A model generated the notes under the pieces. The model did not search any database. It was not told the DNA's origin and worked only from the letters and a program-made list of their open reading frames with translations. A stretch of 64,000 bases of DNA from positions 2,453,444 to 2,517,443 of the forward strand of contig NW_003314264.1 of NCBI RefSeq assembly GCF_000143415.4, in the 5' to 3' direction. Positions 30,446-42,377 of this stretch are shown piece by piece (position 1 is the stretch's first letter; each line of letters starts with the position of its first letter). This DNA is from Selaginella moellendorffii (lineage: Eukaryota; Streptophyta; Lycopodiopsida; Selaginellales; Selaginellaceae). The translations under genes were made by a program, and so were the position numbers.

Positions 30446-33372
30446 ATTTGGAAGAGGAGCTTGAGAAAGGATATCAACATCAGCTATAGAACTCCCTAAG
30501 CAATGAACAACATCAAAATTATATATCTGAAACTTCAAAACCCACCAAGTAATATGATCAACCAAGTTCTTCCACTTCAATAATGATGTAATTACGACAT
30601 GATCACCTTCTAATAACATTCAAGAACCATGTAGATATGCATAAAGTTTTTCAAAACTCCAAATTGATACTAAACACTGATACTCTGTCATGGTGTAGTT
30701 CACTTTTGTTAGTTGTAATGTATAGCTAATATATGCAATAGGATGGCACTGACCAAGCACACTTGGGTTCTTTTGCATCAACACACCTTTCAAACTGATA
30801 TCAAAAGCATCTACACACAAAATAAAAAATCAAGTATAATTAGGATATGCCAAAATTGAAGGAGTTGTCAATAGCACTTTGAGATTTGTAAACTCCCGCT
30901 TACAGTTTGTAGACCAAATGAAAGATGACATTGACAACTTTAGCATGCTCGCAATGGTGCAGTGTGATTAGAAAGATGATCCACAAAATGACTGAAATAC
31001 TGCACCCTACTCAAGAAGCATTGCACATCATTCACACACTTTGGAGTAAGGAACTTTAGAACAACTATAAGTTTGTTATGATCAACTTGCAAACCCTTAT
31101 GAGAAATATAATACTCAAGATAAATCGTGTCCTTAGACCCAAATATGCACTTCGATTGCTTCAGTTTTAAACCAACTTCCTAAGTTGATTCAACATCTTA
31201 CAAACATCACGGACATGTTCCTCCCCTTCCAAGTGGATCAAGACATCTTCAATAAAATTAATAGTCGCCTTCGGCATATTACAAAGAACTTTGTCCATAA
31301 TCTGCTAGAAAGTTGTTGGAGCATTGTTCAAACCAAACGACATCACCAACAACTCCTACAAACTAAATGGTGTACAAAAAGTAGTCTTAAGAATATTATC
31401 TTTGGTTATTGGTACTTGTTAGTAACCAAAAGTAATATCTAACTTGGTGAATTAGTGACTTCTCCCCAGATGATCCAAGATATTAACAGTGTGAAGAAGA
31501 GGGTACACATCTGGGATTGTCACTTCATTTAAAGAATGATAATCAATGTAGAAACGAATATTCCCATTAAGCTTTGTCATAAAATGAGGTTCACATGCCC
31601 AATGACTCTGCAACTTTCAAATAACACCCTTTTCTAACATCTCCTTAATATTTGCATATACAATCTTAATTTCTTTAGGTGCAAGACAATGAACATGAAA
31701 CTTGATTGGGTGAGCATCCCCAATTAAAATAGAATGACATGTTGCAATTTTGGCCCTAAACAAAAGGTCAAATTCAAAGAGATCAGCATACTCTTTTATG
31801 AGCTGGTCAACTACTGTAACACAAAAACCATAAGAGGGATTGGAAAAGAGAAAAGAGGAACAAAAGCGAAATATAAAAGAAAGTAATGGGAAAATAAAAG
31901 TGATGGAAGTAAAGTTAGAAGCAAAGTGACAAAGAAGAACATAAGTAAAAGGAATGGAAAAAATATAAATATGAGATAAGGGGGTAAAGTTTCAAAGTCA
32001 CACTTGACATGATTGCATTGCAACCAATCTATATCAAGGATAGGTCAAAAGCTTAACTTGGCACTATCTGTAATGACTGCAACTCAAGTTTAAAAGCATC
32101 TATATACACAACCAGGTTTGTCTCATCTTCTGTACATGCTCAAGGACTCCTCAACTTTTGAATAACACTTTTTTCCAACATTTCTTTAACGTTTGCATGT
32201 AAAATCTTAATTTTTTTGGGTAACTAACAATGAACAGAAACCTTGATTGGGTGAGCATTGCCAATTGGAATAAGATGATGTATTGCAATTTTAGCCTTAG
32301 ATAATAGGTTAAATTTAAAAAGATTAGTATACTCCTTCATGAATTGATCAACCATTGTAACACAAAGACTGTCAGAGGGATTTAAATAAGGATTAAAGGA
32401 ACAAGACAAAAGTGATGGAGAGATAAAACTAATTGAAATAAAAGTAGAAGTAAAAGGACAAAAAGGTACAAAAGTGAGAGGAATAGATGAAATATAAGGA
32501 AATATGAAACAAGGGGGAGAAGCCTTAAAGTCACACTTGGCATAATTGCGCTGAAACCAATCCATACTAAGGATGAAGTCAAAAGCTTGACTCGACACCA
32601 CCTGCAAGGACGGGAACTCAAGCTTGAGATTGCCCACACGCACAACCAGGTCCGCCTCATCCCATGCACATGCATGTGTATGGCCGTTGCCATAAAGAAT
32701 GAAAACTGGTTCCACCACATGACGCAAATGTAAATAGCAACGTGTGGCAATAGGTCGAGCAATAGAAGATAAACTTGAACCTATATCAACCAACACAAAG
32801 AGAATAATATGAGACCTCTTGTTATAAAAACGAGCTTGGAAAGTAAACATTAGATGAGTTGGTGTACAGTGAACCCCTTGATGATACTCCTAAAAGAAAG
32901 ATGGAGGGGTCTAACTTATTTGTGCAAGATCCTCTCTGCTACTCATGTGACTCCTCATTTCTCGAAGCATCTCGGTGTCCAGACCTTCCACTACAACAAC
33001 ACCAACAGAACATTGTTAACACTAAAGTCTCCACCCAAAAAATAAAGGTTGCTAATTCGGAAAATGCCGACAATGCCGATAAGTGTGACTACACGCTTAG
33101 TAGTAGACATCACGGCCATGATTATATCCTCGCCCTTGTCCTTGAACTTGGGTAGCAGCAACATCAACCTCAATTGGAATAGAACTATCTTCTGCCCTTG
33201 TCCTTGAACTTGGGTAGTAGTAACATCAACTTCCATTAGAATAAGACCATCTCTCATATGACGTGGAGCTGAAGAATGTGTAGCAAGAAGTGGAAGATGC
33301 GACATCTCATAATATTGTGCTAAGCGAAAAGCATCGTCAAAGGTGGTAGGAGCAAGTGCATGCACAAGTCTT

Positions 33373-33917
33373 TGTAAGCTTCTTAATTTAGACTTCCCAA
33401 CACCCAGCCCAATACTATTCAAGCCTAAGAACACTTAACCCTAAATATCTCAAGACCCTTAACTGATTAAAAAACTGTTATTCATTGGCTCTTTTCTTCT
33501 ATATTTGAACTCTATATATTGTCCCTTGAGTAATTCCCTTTGGTTGTTTATAATCCACCACACTTCCCTATAAATTTATGCCTTCGTGAATGAAAGTTGA
33601 GAAGTAAAGCTTTCCCGAGAGCCTTGCACTTTTGACATCTTACCCCTTGGGTCGAGCAAATTTGATCTACCAAATATCAATTAATATGTGGTGATTCCCC
33701 TAAGCCAATTAACAAAGTCGGACCCAAGACTTGCTCCGATACCAAATGTAAAATCTTGAATTTAAACTTCCTGGGAAGTCATCTAACTTAATACTATTTA
33801 AACCCAAGGACACTTAACCAATTAAAAAAGGGGGTGCACTTTTGTTTATAGGCCTTTTCCATCTATATTTGAACCATTGTGGATCATCTTTCAAGTTATT
33901 CCCTTTGGTTGTTTACA
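33373..33917 (-). mobile_element. TRIM element, copy 2
   Basis: LTR-like repeats at 33373-33552 and 33747-33917 begin TGTAA and end TTATA/TTACA, and they match the TRIM at 7416-8008 throughout, including the initiator-Met binding site (GATACCAAATGTAA on this strand). It lies in the gag region, at a place where copy 1 has none, so this is a separate insertion. The target duplication is not clear (GTCTT against AGATT). Confidence 0.88.
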
Positions 33918-34592
33918 AGATTTTAATGGCCACAACATTCCCAACTCTTACATATTTAACTCCACATGAAGTAAAAAGCTTTGGAAACGAATGCTAAATT
34001 GCATCATGGACTTAAATGGCCCTTAACAAAAATGATGCAATTGTTGAAAGGCATCATCACAATTGTCAACATGTCAAAATGCGTATTTGAAGACATTTGG
34101 GAAAAAACTCCAATCCTCATGAGTGGTTGTGCTCAAACCACTATACTATTGCAATGTTATCGTTTAAAGGCATATAGGAAATTCATGCAAACATCAAGCA
34201 TCATCTTAATAATGATATGTGGTAATCACTATGAAGTGATCAAACCAATAGTATATATCATCTCTAGGATTCTCATGGAAAAACTCTAGCCAGACAGTAA
34301 GAGTAGGAGGAGTTATACCACGTGCCATGAATATCGCTATCAATTGAGTTTGATTATTCAATTGCAACCACATAACATTAAGCAATTGCACTAATTGCTA
34401 CTCCAAAGTCAAAGGAGGAGGAGGTTATTGCTCTGCCATGAAAATGAACAAAAAGGAAAAAAGCAAAAAAATACATATTAAAAAGGCTATAAAGAAAGGG
34501 AGATCTAGACATTGCAAAAGCTAGATCTACAACAGAATCCCAAATCTAGACACTCTTCAGGGACAATCAAAATTACCCCTCATCTTCACCAA

Positions 34593-34768
34593 TATGAGTG
34601 CATGGAATATTGAAATGGGATATAGAAAATATATATATCAATTAGCCCAAAAACCTTAGTTTATGTATAGAAGTGAGTGGTCTGGATTGAAACAAATCTA
34701 ACAATTACCAAAATCCCACTATGCTAATATTAATATATAGCATCGTAGCTATACACTTGGACCTCACA
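34593..34768 (-). repeat. 5' LTR of gypsy copy 2
   Basis: Aligns end to end with 9269-9443. The terminal TG is mutated to TA, and many C or G positions are T or A. No partner LTR exists on the left. Confidence 0.9.
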
Positions 34769-36884
34769 TCTTGAAATTTTAAATAAGCATTGTTAGATTT
34801 AATTACACTTTATAAGTAATTGAAATGAAAAAAGACTATTAATTTGGTGCCTTCTAATATAGTTTAGAGTGAAAATTACTAATCCACTAATATTAGTTAA
34901 TTCTTGAAAAGATCAGCTAGAGAATGTTTTGGGATGGGTTTATAAGTATAAAATAGCCCTTAAGTACAATCCAAAGATGTTTATTTTAAAACTATTTAAA
35001 GCATATTAAAATAGAAAAACCAAAATCTTATTTGGTTATTTCTTGAAAATTCTAAAAAATTTGTATTGAGTACATAGTGATTTAAATTCTAAACTTGAAA
35101 ATTATGAGTATTAATACTATAGAATTTTAATTAAATTAAACATCTGTTTAGTTGGAGAGAAACCCCACCTTGCCACTCCAAGAGCTACCCAAAGGAGGTC
35201 ACTTACTTCTATAGTGTGAAATATAGTGTGTGCATTCAAGGGGTGATTCAATACCACATTGAGTAGAAATTTTTTTTTATAGGTTTTATAAGAGGGATAT
35301 TTGGAATTCAAAACATTCAGCACCATTCTCTTTTTTTCACTCAACTTATTATGTTGTTGAATACAGTGATCTCTGTCTCTCTCTCTCTCACACACACATA
35401 AATTCACAAGTAAAAACTTACATTTTCTAAAAGTAGTTTTACCTAGTATGCAAAATATTTTGTCTAGATCAAACCCTAACAACAGCCTACCTGTACAAAA
35501 AAGTCCATGCTCTTATACTTGCACCATAAATAGCATTCTTTCTTGTCTTTCTTTCTGATGATGAGCTTCCAGCTAAAAAGATAAATAACTGCAAGCCTTT
35601 GGATCCATTAGAGAGTGCGCATAAGAGTATAGTGTGCTATATGCAACACTCATACTTTCACAATGGGCTGTACACGAGGTGAAAATGTGGTAGAACTAAG
35701 ATCTTCGTGGAAGTGGAAGAAGACGCATTGTAAATTGGATATGTAATGCCATACAACTGGCTGTTGTCTTCCCTGGTTGCCAAAGACATGCGAAAGAAAA
35801 AATCAAAACTTACTCTTGGTTGCTGGCATGGATTCAAAAAGCATCGTTCTCAACTGAGCTTGTGTTCTCCACAATCTTGGAGTGTGCTTGAGCATCTGCC
35901 ATCACACCAGCAGTCATCAAACTTTTCTATGCTAGATGGCAAGCACTAATGAACAAGTAGCCTTATTGCATTTTCAACTTTGATGAGATTGGGATCTGTC
36001 ATGTTGTGTCTAAAAAGCGAGGATAGAGGTTTATGCTGTAGCTACTAATGGAAGTAAGCTCCTGATTCACAATATTTAAAGGGGAAAACCAAGTAGGCTG
36101 GTTAAAGAGCTATGTGAGCAAGGAGCATCCATGCACATAAACACATTAATTCATGGATGAGCAATAATGGGCTTGTCATCTCATGTGGCATCTCTTTAAT
36201 AAATCTCATAGTGGTGAGGCTGTTGTGGAGAAGGCATTTGAGTTCATATTTCAGGCAGAGGGAATAAGATTACCATATACCTCATACAACCTCTTGACAT
36301 GAGTTACTTTCCAAGGTAATTATTTGTGCCAAGTACATGGGTTGATAGCTGCACTCCCACAAAGATCTTAGTAGAAATAAAAAGACCAAAAGTGTTGAGA
36401 TATGCAAAACCTTCAAAAACATGTATTATAACTCACTCCCATTCGGGCCACAGGGTGTGGCCGGTGCCAGGGATAGGCAGCTAATGGTATGTTGGAGAAA
36501 CACCTGGATCAACGTCCTAGCACAATAAAGGACGACATCTCCTTCACTTTGAGGTTGCTAGAGGACCTGAGTTGTTCAACACTTTTTGGTCAAAAGTATA
36601 AATGTGGCAAAAGATATCAGTGTTAAAAGCATTGCATTTGCATCCTCATGCCTCCCAAAAACATGTATATTACTCCCATTTTTTACAGAAATTTTGCAAG
36701 TATCTCCAACCTCCTCAACATACTTGGAGCCCCAGCTATGGCTGGCTCTCATGACTGAAAATAGCTGATTAAAAAAACTACTTCAGCCATGAGCCTTATC
36801 GTGAGTTGTATATCAAATTTTCAAGAAACTGCAGTCAGTTCTCCGTTTGACAAAAGAAAATGAAACAAGAGTTGGATTATCAAT
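34769..36884. other. Gene-free, partly AT-rich stretch
   Basis: About 2.1 kb. A (CT)n(CA)n microsatellite lies at about 35371-35399. Short ORFs (for example 35746-35949) show no recognisable family. Composition rises toward moderate GC after 35600, which may mark an old degraded insertion. Nothing is annotated with confidence. Confidence 0.6.
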
Positions 36885-37835
36885 TCACAGAGAAGACCAG
36901 AGTTGGATTCCAGGCAAAGTGTGACCACCATCTTCGAGATAGATCTGGCCGGTGATATAAGACGAGTGCTCATCGCTCGCGAGAATGAGCACGAGAGACG
37001 TCAAGCCTGGAGATACTAGTCCGAAGCGGCGCAGTGGAACGATCGTGGCCGCTGCGTCGTGGACCCAGGCTTGATCGAGAAGGCCTTCAGTGATCTCCGA
37101 TCGAAAGATCCCAGCTGCGATGGCGTTTACTCGGATCTTAAACTTGCCAAGCTCCAAGGCCATGATCTAAAAGAGGTTAGAATCGCGATCACGGAAGAAA
37201 GATCTGGGGCTGGTACCTGAGTCAAGCGATTGATCGCAGCCTTGGATGAACCGTATGCCGTCCCGCCGGGAAGAATGCCCCCGGATGATGCAGAGGAGGA
37301 GATATTGATGATCGAGCCGGGTTTCTTGGCAGCCACCATCCTCCTCGCGACAGCCTTGGAAACCAGCCATGTACCTCTCGTGTTCGTGTTAAAGGTTTTG
37401 TTCCAATCCTCTTCGTCCAACTCCAGAGGCGATTTTACAGGCCCTGTGAAGAAAAAAAAAAAACTACTATCACAAGAGAGTCAAGGAATCTTCACGGGAA
37501 AAAAAAAAAAAAAAAACAAACAAGCGACGGGAGGGAATTTGCAAGCGAGAGAGAGAGAGAGAGTTGCCTCTAATGCCTGCATTGTTGATGAGCACGTCCA
37601 CGCCTCCAAAGAAACTCCACGCCCGATCAATGGCGGCATCGATGGATCTCTCACTTGCGCTCACATCCAGCTCCACAGCGCGCGCATCGTCGCGCCCGAT
37701 CTCCTCGCACACCGTCCGCGCAGCGAGCACCACCCGATAAGATCCATGCCGTGCGAACGCGATCGCGAATTCCTAGCCCAGCCCGGACGATGCTCCCGTG
37801 ACCAAGACCACTCTCTTCTTCTTCTCGCCCTCCAT
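36885..37835 (-). pseudogene. Short-chain dehydrogenase/reductase, broken copy
   Basis: Three exons match the intact SDR at 49978-51119: the Rossmann motif TGASSGLG, NNAG, YGSSKAA and the IRVNAIAAG block. A TAG at 37773-37775 follows TGASSGLG where the other copy has Lys. Six residues (RTHLLE region) are missing before VCEEIG, and the intron has (GA)n and poly-A runs. The first intron donor is GC in both copies. It would make at most a 20-residue peptide, so it is probably nonfunctional. Confidence 0.88.
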
Positions 37836-38155
37836 CCAACCTAGTGTTTTGGCTGTTAAATGCAAATTTCTATTTACAACCATTTCCCCCCTCGTTAGAA
37901 ACAAAGGCATCGCAAATATTTGTGAAGAAACGAATGGTCATTTCTCTGCGAGTTCGCCACCACTTTGCTTGTTTTTTTCTTTTTTTTTTCTTCGTGCCCC
38001 TGTAGATGCCTGAATGATCATACTTACAAGCAGCTATCTATCAGGAAGAATGAAAGAACAAGGCATAGGAGGAAGAAGAAGAACATCAAAGTAAAATAGA
38101 ACAACGAGGAGAAGCGAGAAGAAGATCGGCGACGAGAGAAAGAAGCGAGAGGATA
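37836..38155. other. Intergenic SDR pseudogene-RMD5
   Basis: 320 bp, containing the upstream flank of the broken SDR copy and the 3' flank of the RMD5 gene with purine-rich AGAAGAAG runs. No gene is seen. Confidence 0.5.
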
Positions 38156-39298
38156 TTAGAAGTGGATCTGCCGGCAATGGCTGGACGAGGCCTCCATGGG
38201 ACAGTAGGGGCACTTGAAAGGCCGAGTGTTACCTTTGGCGAGCTTGACGATGGACTGCTTGCACAGGACATGGCCGCAGGGGAGAAGCATCGGCGGGTTC
38301 TCGGCGGAGCTCTGGTCCCGCGACACCGGGCACGCGAAGATGGAGTGGAACTGAAACTCCTTGTCCAGCTCGATCTCCACCGGGAGCTGCTTCATCGCCT
38401 GCCACTCGCCCTTCTTGTTGCTCATCACCGACGAGAGCTTGAGCAGCGTCGGGAGAGCCTGCGACCCCGCCGAGAGCGTTACGTGCAGCGGGCTCTCGTA
38501 TCCCTGTCCCAGGAGTCCGCAACACTCTCGAGTAAACTCCAGCGCCACGCTCTCCCAGTGCGACGGCGCCAGCAGCTCCTTGTAAGGATTGGAGCCGACG
38601 TCGCGCGCGAAGTAGACCATGCACGCCATGAGCTTCTTGATCACTCCCAAATGATCCGGGAACTTGCCGAAGATCCTCCTCCCATACAGCAGCGCCTCCC
38701 ATCTCCCGGCCTTGAGCAGCGTCTGGACGAACTCCAGCTGGTGGAGCTTAAACTCGAGCGAGGATCCCTTCTCTTTGAGCTCCTTGTGGTGTGACTTTGC
38801 CCACTCGATCGCCGGCTCCAAGTTCTTGTTCCTCATGTGTTCCAGTATCTGATACATCTCGAAGAATGGCAGCTTGAGCGCGGCGGCACCCTCGCTCTCC
38901 TGGGCCTCGCCGACGAAGCAGTCGCCCAGCTCGAACATCCCCTGCCGGTAGAAGTGGAGGGCGATGATCTGGTTGACGAGCCTGTGATCGAAGTCCATGT
39001 CCCTGTAAGCCTTGGAGAGATCCGCGCAAAATTGCTTGTCCATCACCTTTCCATACTTGCTGAGAGCCAAGTTCACCTCCTTCTGTGCCGACGAGAGCTG
39101 GTTCACGGCCGCCGTGAGCTTTGCCTGGAGCTCCGACAGCACCGCGCTGTGATCCACCACGTCGCCTTGATCCAGCTTGGACGCCGCCGCCTGGATCTCG
39201 TGCATGAACTTGTCGATCACATCCTCGGTCTTGGCGTACGAGAGCTTCTGCTTCTTCGTTACTCGATCGAATGCGTCTTGCATCGACGCGAGATCCAT
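38156..39298 (-). CDS. RMD5: RMD5/GID2-type E3 ubiquitin ligase subunit
   Basis: Intronless ORF of 380 residues. The N-terminal half is helical and followed by a LisH/CTLH-type region (HRLVNQIIALHFYRQGMFELGDCF ... FFEMYQILEHMRNKNLEPAIEWA, quoted in parts). The C-terminus has the atypical Gid-type RING (FACPVSRD, LPCGHVLC, FKCPYCP) of RMD5/RMND5 proteins. In yeast and animals this subunit pairs with GID9/MAEA to form the catalytic core of the GID/CTLH ligase; the plant homolog is expected to act likewise in cytosol and nucleus. Length is normal and no lesion is visible. Confidence 0.93.
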   Translation of the reverse strand: MDLASMQDAFDRVTKKQKLSYAKTEDVIDKFMHEIQAAASKLDQGDVVDHSAVLSELQAKLTAAVNQLSSAQKEVNLALSKYGKVMDKQFCADLSKAYRDMDFDHRLVNQIIALHFYRQGMFELGDCFVGEAQESEGAAALKLPFFEMYQILEHMRNKNLEPAIEWAKSHHKELKEKGSSLEFKLHQLEFVQTLLKAGRWEALLYGRRIFGKFPDHLGVIKKLMACMVYFARDVGSNPYKELLAPSHWESVALEFTRECCGLLGQGYESPLHVTLSAGSQALPTLLKLSSVMSNKKGEWQAMKQLPVEIELDKEFQFHSIFACPVSRDQSSAENPPMLLPCGHVLCKQSIVKLAKGNTRPFKCPYCPMEASSSHCRQIHF

Positions 39299-39650
39299 TT
39301 TTGCTTCTCTTCTTTCCCTGCCCTGTTCTTCCTTCTATCCAATCCGCGATTCGATAGCGCCGGGGAGCTAAAGAATCCCTGGAAGCCAATCTTCTTCCCC
39401 TACCTAGAGAGAATCGAAATTAGGCTGTGCGGAGGCGCGGCGTCGCAATCCAGGGAAGCGATCCACTCACCCGTCCACGCGTCTCGCCGCCACCGCCATC
39501 TCGCGTCCCCGCTGCCCTATCGCGCCCACGCCAGGAACCCTAATTGCCCCACAAAACAAAGTCAGCCGCTCGACGATGGACGGTCCAAAACGCCGCGACA
39601 CATGGTCATAAATTGGAGATTCGGACAGGCCCAGCCCAGTCCGTACTAAA
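39299..39650. other. RMD5 upstream region
   Basis: 352 bp upstream of RMD5. On the coding strand it has a TTAGGGTT motif (complement of AACCCTAA, about 39537-39544). Probably promoter and leader. No other gene. Confidence 0.5.
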
Positions 39651-40277
39651 AGAAGGTTCTTTTCTTTTCGAGAAGGAACAAAGATTTTAAGCAAAACTTT
39701 GATCCTGCTACAAAGATACAATCACTGGAGTCTGCGATGGAACTATACAGTACCACGAGTTCCCTGATCGATCGATCGCTGAAAAAAACGAAGCAAAAAA
39801 AAAACTTGCATGAGATTGAGAGAAGAACTTAATCTAGAATGTTTTATTTTGTTAAAGTGGAACTTTTCATTATCCCACTTATGGTGTGTGGCCACATGCC
39901 ATTTTTATAACAACAATAAAAAATTGAAGTTTTAGCTTTATAATTTATAAATTAAAAACTTTTCATATGATTTTGTGTTATAATATTGTGAAATATAAAA
40001 AATAAATTAAAAAACTGATAGAAATATTAATAAATATTAATTAAGTACTAGGAAATGGCATGTGGACACATGCTAATTAATGTCCCACTTTACTGAATAA
40101 GTTCCACTTTAACAAAATAAAGCATTAGAAGAAAAACTTTGAGAAATGAGTAACGTACCTTACTCGCAGCCTGTACACTATACACAGTGCTCCATTACTC
40201 CAAGCTCAGGAGCTTCCTCCAACGTCGCGGCAAAACTCTCTCCCTAGCTCGGCGTCGAGGCAGCCATAGCCGGCCCG
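39651..40277 (-). repeat. Inverted fragment of BTB gene 3' end
   Basis: The reverse complement reproduces 28300-28655: the last coding bases of the BTB gene (TATGGCTGCCTCGACGCCGA), its stop region, the GTAAGGTACGTTAC segment, the CGATCGATCGATCAGGGAA run and the CCTTCTCGAAAAG end. The match is interrupted by the MITE at 39840-40124. There is enough divergence to call it an old partial gene duplication. Confidence 0.88.
39840..40124. mobile_element. MITE-like foldback element, 285 bp
   Basis: The termini TGTTTTATTTTGTTAAAGTG and the complement of CACTTTAACAAAATAAAGCA form near-perfect inverted repeats of about 26 bp. The inverted similarity extends inward (CCACATGCCAT / ATGGCATGTGG). The interior is AT-rich and noncoding. 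Flanks CTAGAA and TTAGAA are a 6-bp target duplication with one mismatch. The BTB locus at about 28447-28453 (TTCTAGA) shows the unoccupied site. Confidence 0.88.
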
Positions 40278-42377
40278 CCTGCCCGATAGAGGATATGACT
40301 GCTAATATCCTCACCACAGCACTGCATTGCGGTCTGTTTGAATGCCACCAAACTGCTCTTGGATTACGCTCTCCATCGCTGAGTGGGAGGGGTAGTTCAC
40401 CCTTCACAGCTGATCTAGCCAAAGTGGGAGAGTTGAGTCTCGATCAGCACACCACACGGCATGTTCACGTGGTGAGTCGCATCTAGTGGTGTCCATTGAG
40501 TCATGTAAACATTTGAACACAATGACAGCGCTACCAGTGTTTGTGTCCACGTTTCCACACATCACATACACCACCCCAAGACTTGAATCGGCCTTCACTC
40601 TGCTTGTCACAGTTGACAACCCAGATTTTAAGCAAACTATGGGCCAAGGCCTGTGTGACTTCAACACCGAGAGACAGGTCTTGGGAACATTTAGTTACAA
40701 TGTGGTTTACGTCCAATCCCACTCGCTCCTGGCTAGCGCTGTCCGGTTCAGCTTTCTCTCCAAAACGAAGACATTACCCAATGGACTTTGGACAAGATTT
40801 GCTTCGAAAGGTGGGAACCGTTGCCCACATCCACAGGGCAGCTGGCACAGTTACTTGCAAGGTACTAGTGAGACAGTGCCTCCCATTGGTAGTCTACTTC
40901 AAACTTAAGCCTGACAAAGTCTGGAATCATCCTCTCGACTTGAACATGCCTTTTGATTGTCTCACGGAATCATGAGGGAGACTCTGGGATGGCTTAACCG
41001 AACGCATCTCACTTCCTCCACTCCCAATTCACACAGCGGCCAGCACACACCAAAGGTGGCAAGCACAATCTTTTGGAGGAGGGGTGAATGACACTCCTCC
41101 TCACTTCAAACATGGCAATACATGCTGAACAACTGTGTGAAGAAATCAAGGTGAATTGCAAGTCATCAAGCTCAACTTTGTGATCACTTCACTCGATGAC
41201 ATTAGAAACCACCCAATGGGATAGCATGAAATTAACTGCTATAAACTCCCAACCAATGGAGCTTCTGTGTTGAAAATGTGATTCTGTAGTTTATTATGTA
41301 GCAGTAGCATCTAATTTGGACTTGATGATGTCTGCAGCTTTGTTTGCTGAGTGTAGCTGCACTTGCTTCAATTGAAGACATTTCCTAAAAACAAACTTTG
41401 CTATAATGTAATGTAATGGCTGAAAAAGTCTCCATTAAAGAGAATATAATAACCATTGCCTTCTACTTAGCCCTAATGTGTTGGGCTCTTCTTGTTGGAA
41501 GCAGAACTTTGGCATGGGGAAGACAATATTTGAGTCTATGTGATCATGTTCTAAAGCAAAATACTAACTATTGGAGAGCAGAAGATTTAAATTGGAACTT
41601 GATCATGTCTCCAAAAGTATCAATGATTGCCTCAGAAGTTTTGTCCACAATCCCATTCACTGTACACTCATCAATTCCAAAGAGCTATGAGAGTGTTATA
41701 TACATGGCTGCATTTCATAGCTTGTACAAACTACTGTACACAGCTTGAGATCATGGACCCACAGAACCTGGCTACCCACAGCATATGTTAATAAACGGCT
41801 TTCTACTATCGAGGATTGCTTGCATCATTTCATAAGTATCTCTAACATAAAGAGATCATGCAAACTCCAATGGGATTAAGATGGCCTAGCCTAGAGCTGG
41901 CTCTTGTGTTGCCACCATACCTAAGGCTACCTGTGTTGTTTGTGAATCATGACACCATTTCAACAATAGGCACATCTCAATGCAACCAAGCACTTCTGCA
42001 ACAAAGAGCTCTCAAGAACAAGACAACTTATAGAATGTACATTTGGCTTGCTTAATGATATGTCTATTTTAGCTTCATTCTATCTATTTCTTTTTTCACC
42101 TTTCTACAAGTAAGTTCTAAAGATTGGAATATAAAGTTGAGAATGTAGCCCAACATTGCTCCAGATGTTATTTATGCTTGCTGAATTTTGCATAATTTTC
42201 TGATTGACGTTGGTGATGCTAACATTAATAAAGAATGTGAATTCTTGGATAGACACAATAAATGTGAAGATTATGATGATGTTGAGGGTACCTCTTAACT
42301 AAAACTAAATGAAGAGATAATTTGTAATACTGCAAATTTGTGACTAAGAGGGGTTTTAGGGTTTATGCGTCTCCGCG
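40278..42377. other. Gene-poor stretch with unrecognised coding-like island
   Basis: About 2.1 kb. Between 40290 and 41000 the base composition is balanced and two overlapping frames (40486-40908 and 40541-40975) read like protein (FVSTFPHITYTTPRLES; VGTVAHIHRAAGTVTCKVL) with an apparent frame change near 40790. I do not recognise the family. A 110-codon ORF at 41416-41748 and the rest to 42340 look like chance or degraded sequence. Confidence 0.4.

Larger units (their letters stand above)
30446..34768 (-). mobile_element. Ty3/gypsy retrotransposon copy 2, truncated and degenerate
   Basis: The whole stretch is collinear with gypsy copy 1 from RNase H through protease and gag to the 5' LTR, but integrase and the 3' LTR are missing. 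The left end is at the point matching about 5540 in copy 1. Many stops break every frame. Most differences by eye are C-to-T or G-to-A. The protease-to-gag junction here (about 32848-32870) has no TRIM, so it preserves the empty site of the copy 1 insertion. It carries its own TRIM at 33373-33917. Confidence 0.92.

Noticed and set aside
35371-35399. (CT)n(CA)n tract as a CRISPR or satellite
   Set aside because: A simple microsatellite without spaced repeats.
41416-41748. 110-codon ORF in the gene-poor region
   Set aside because: AT-rich, no motif, no splice partner; likely chance.
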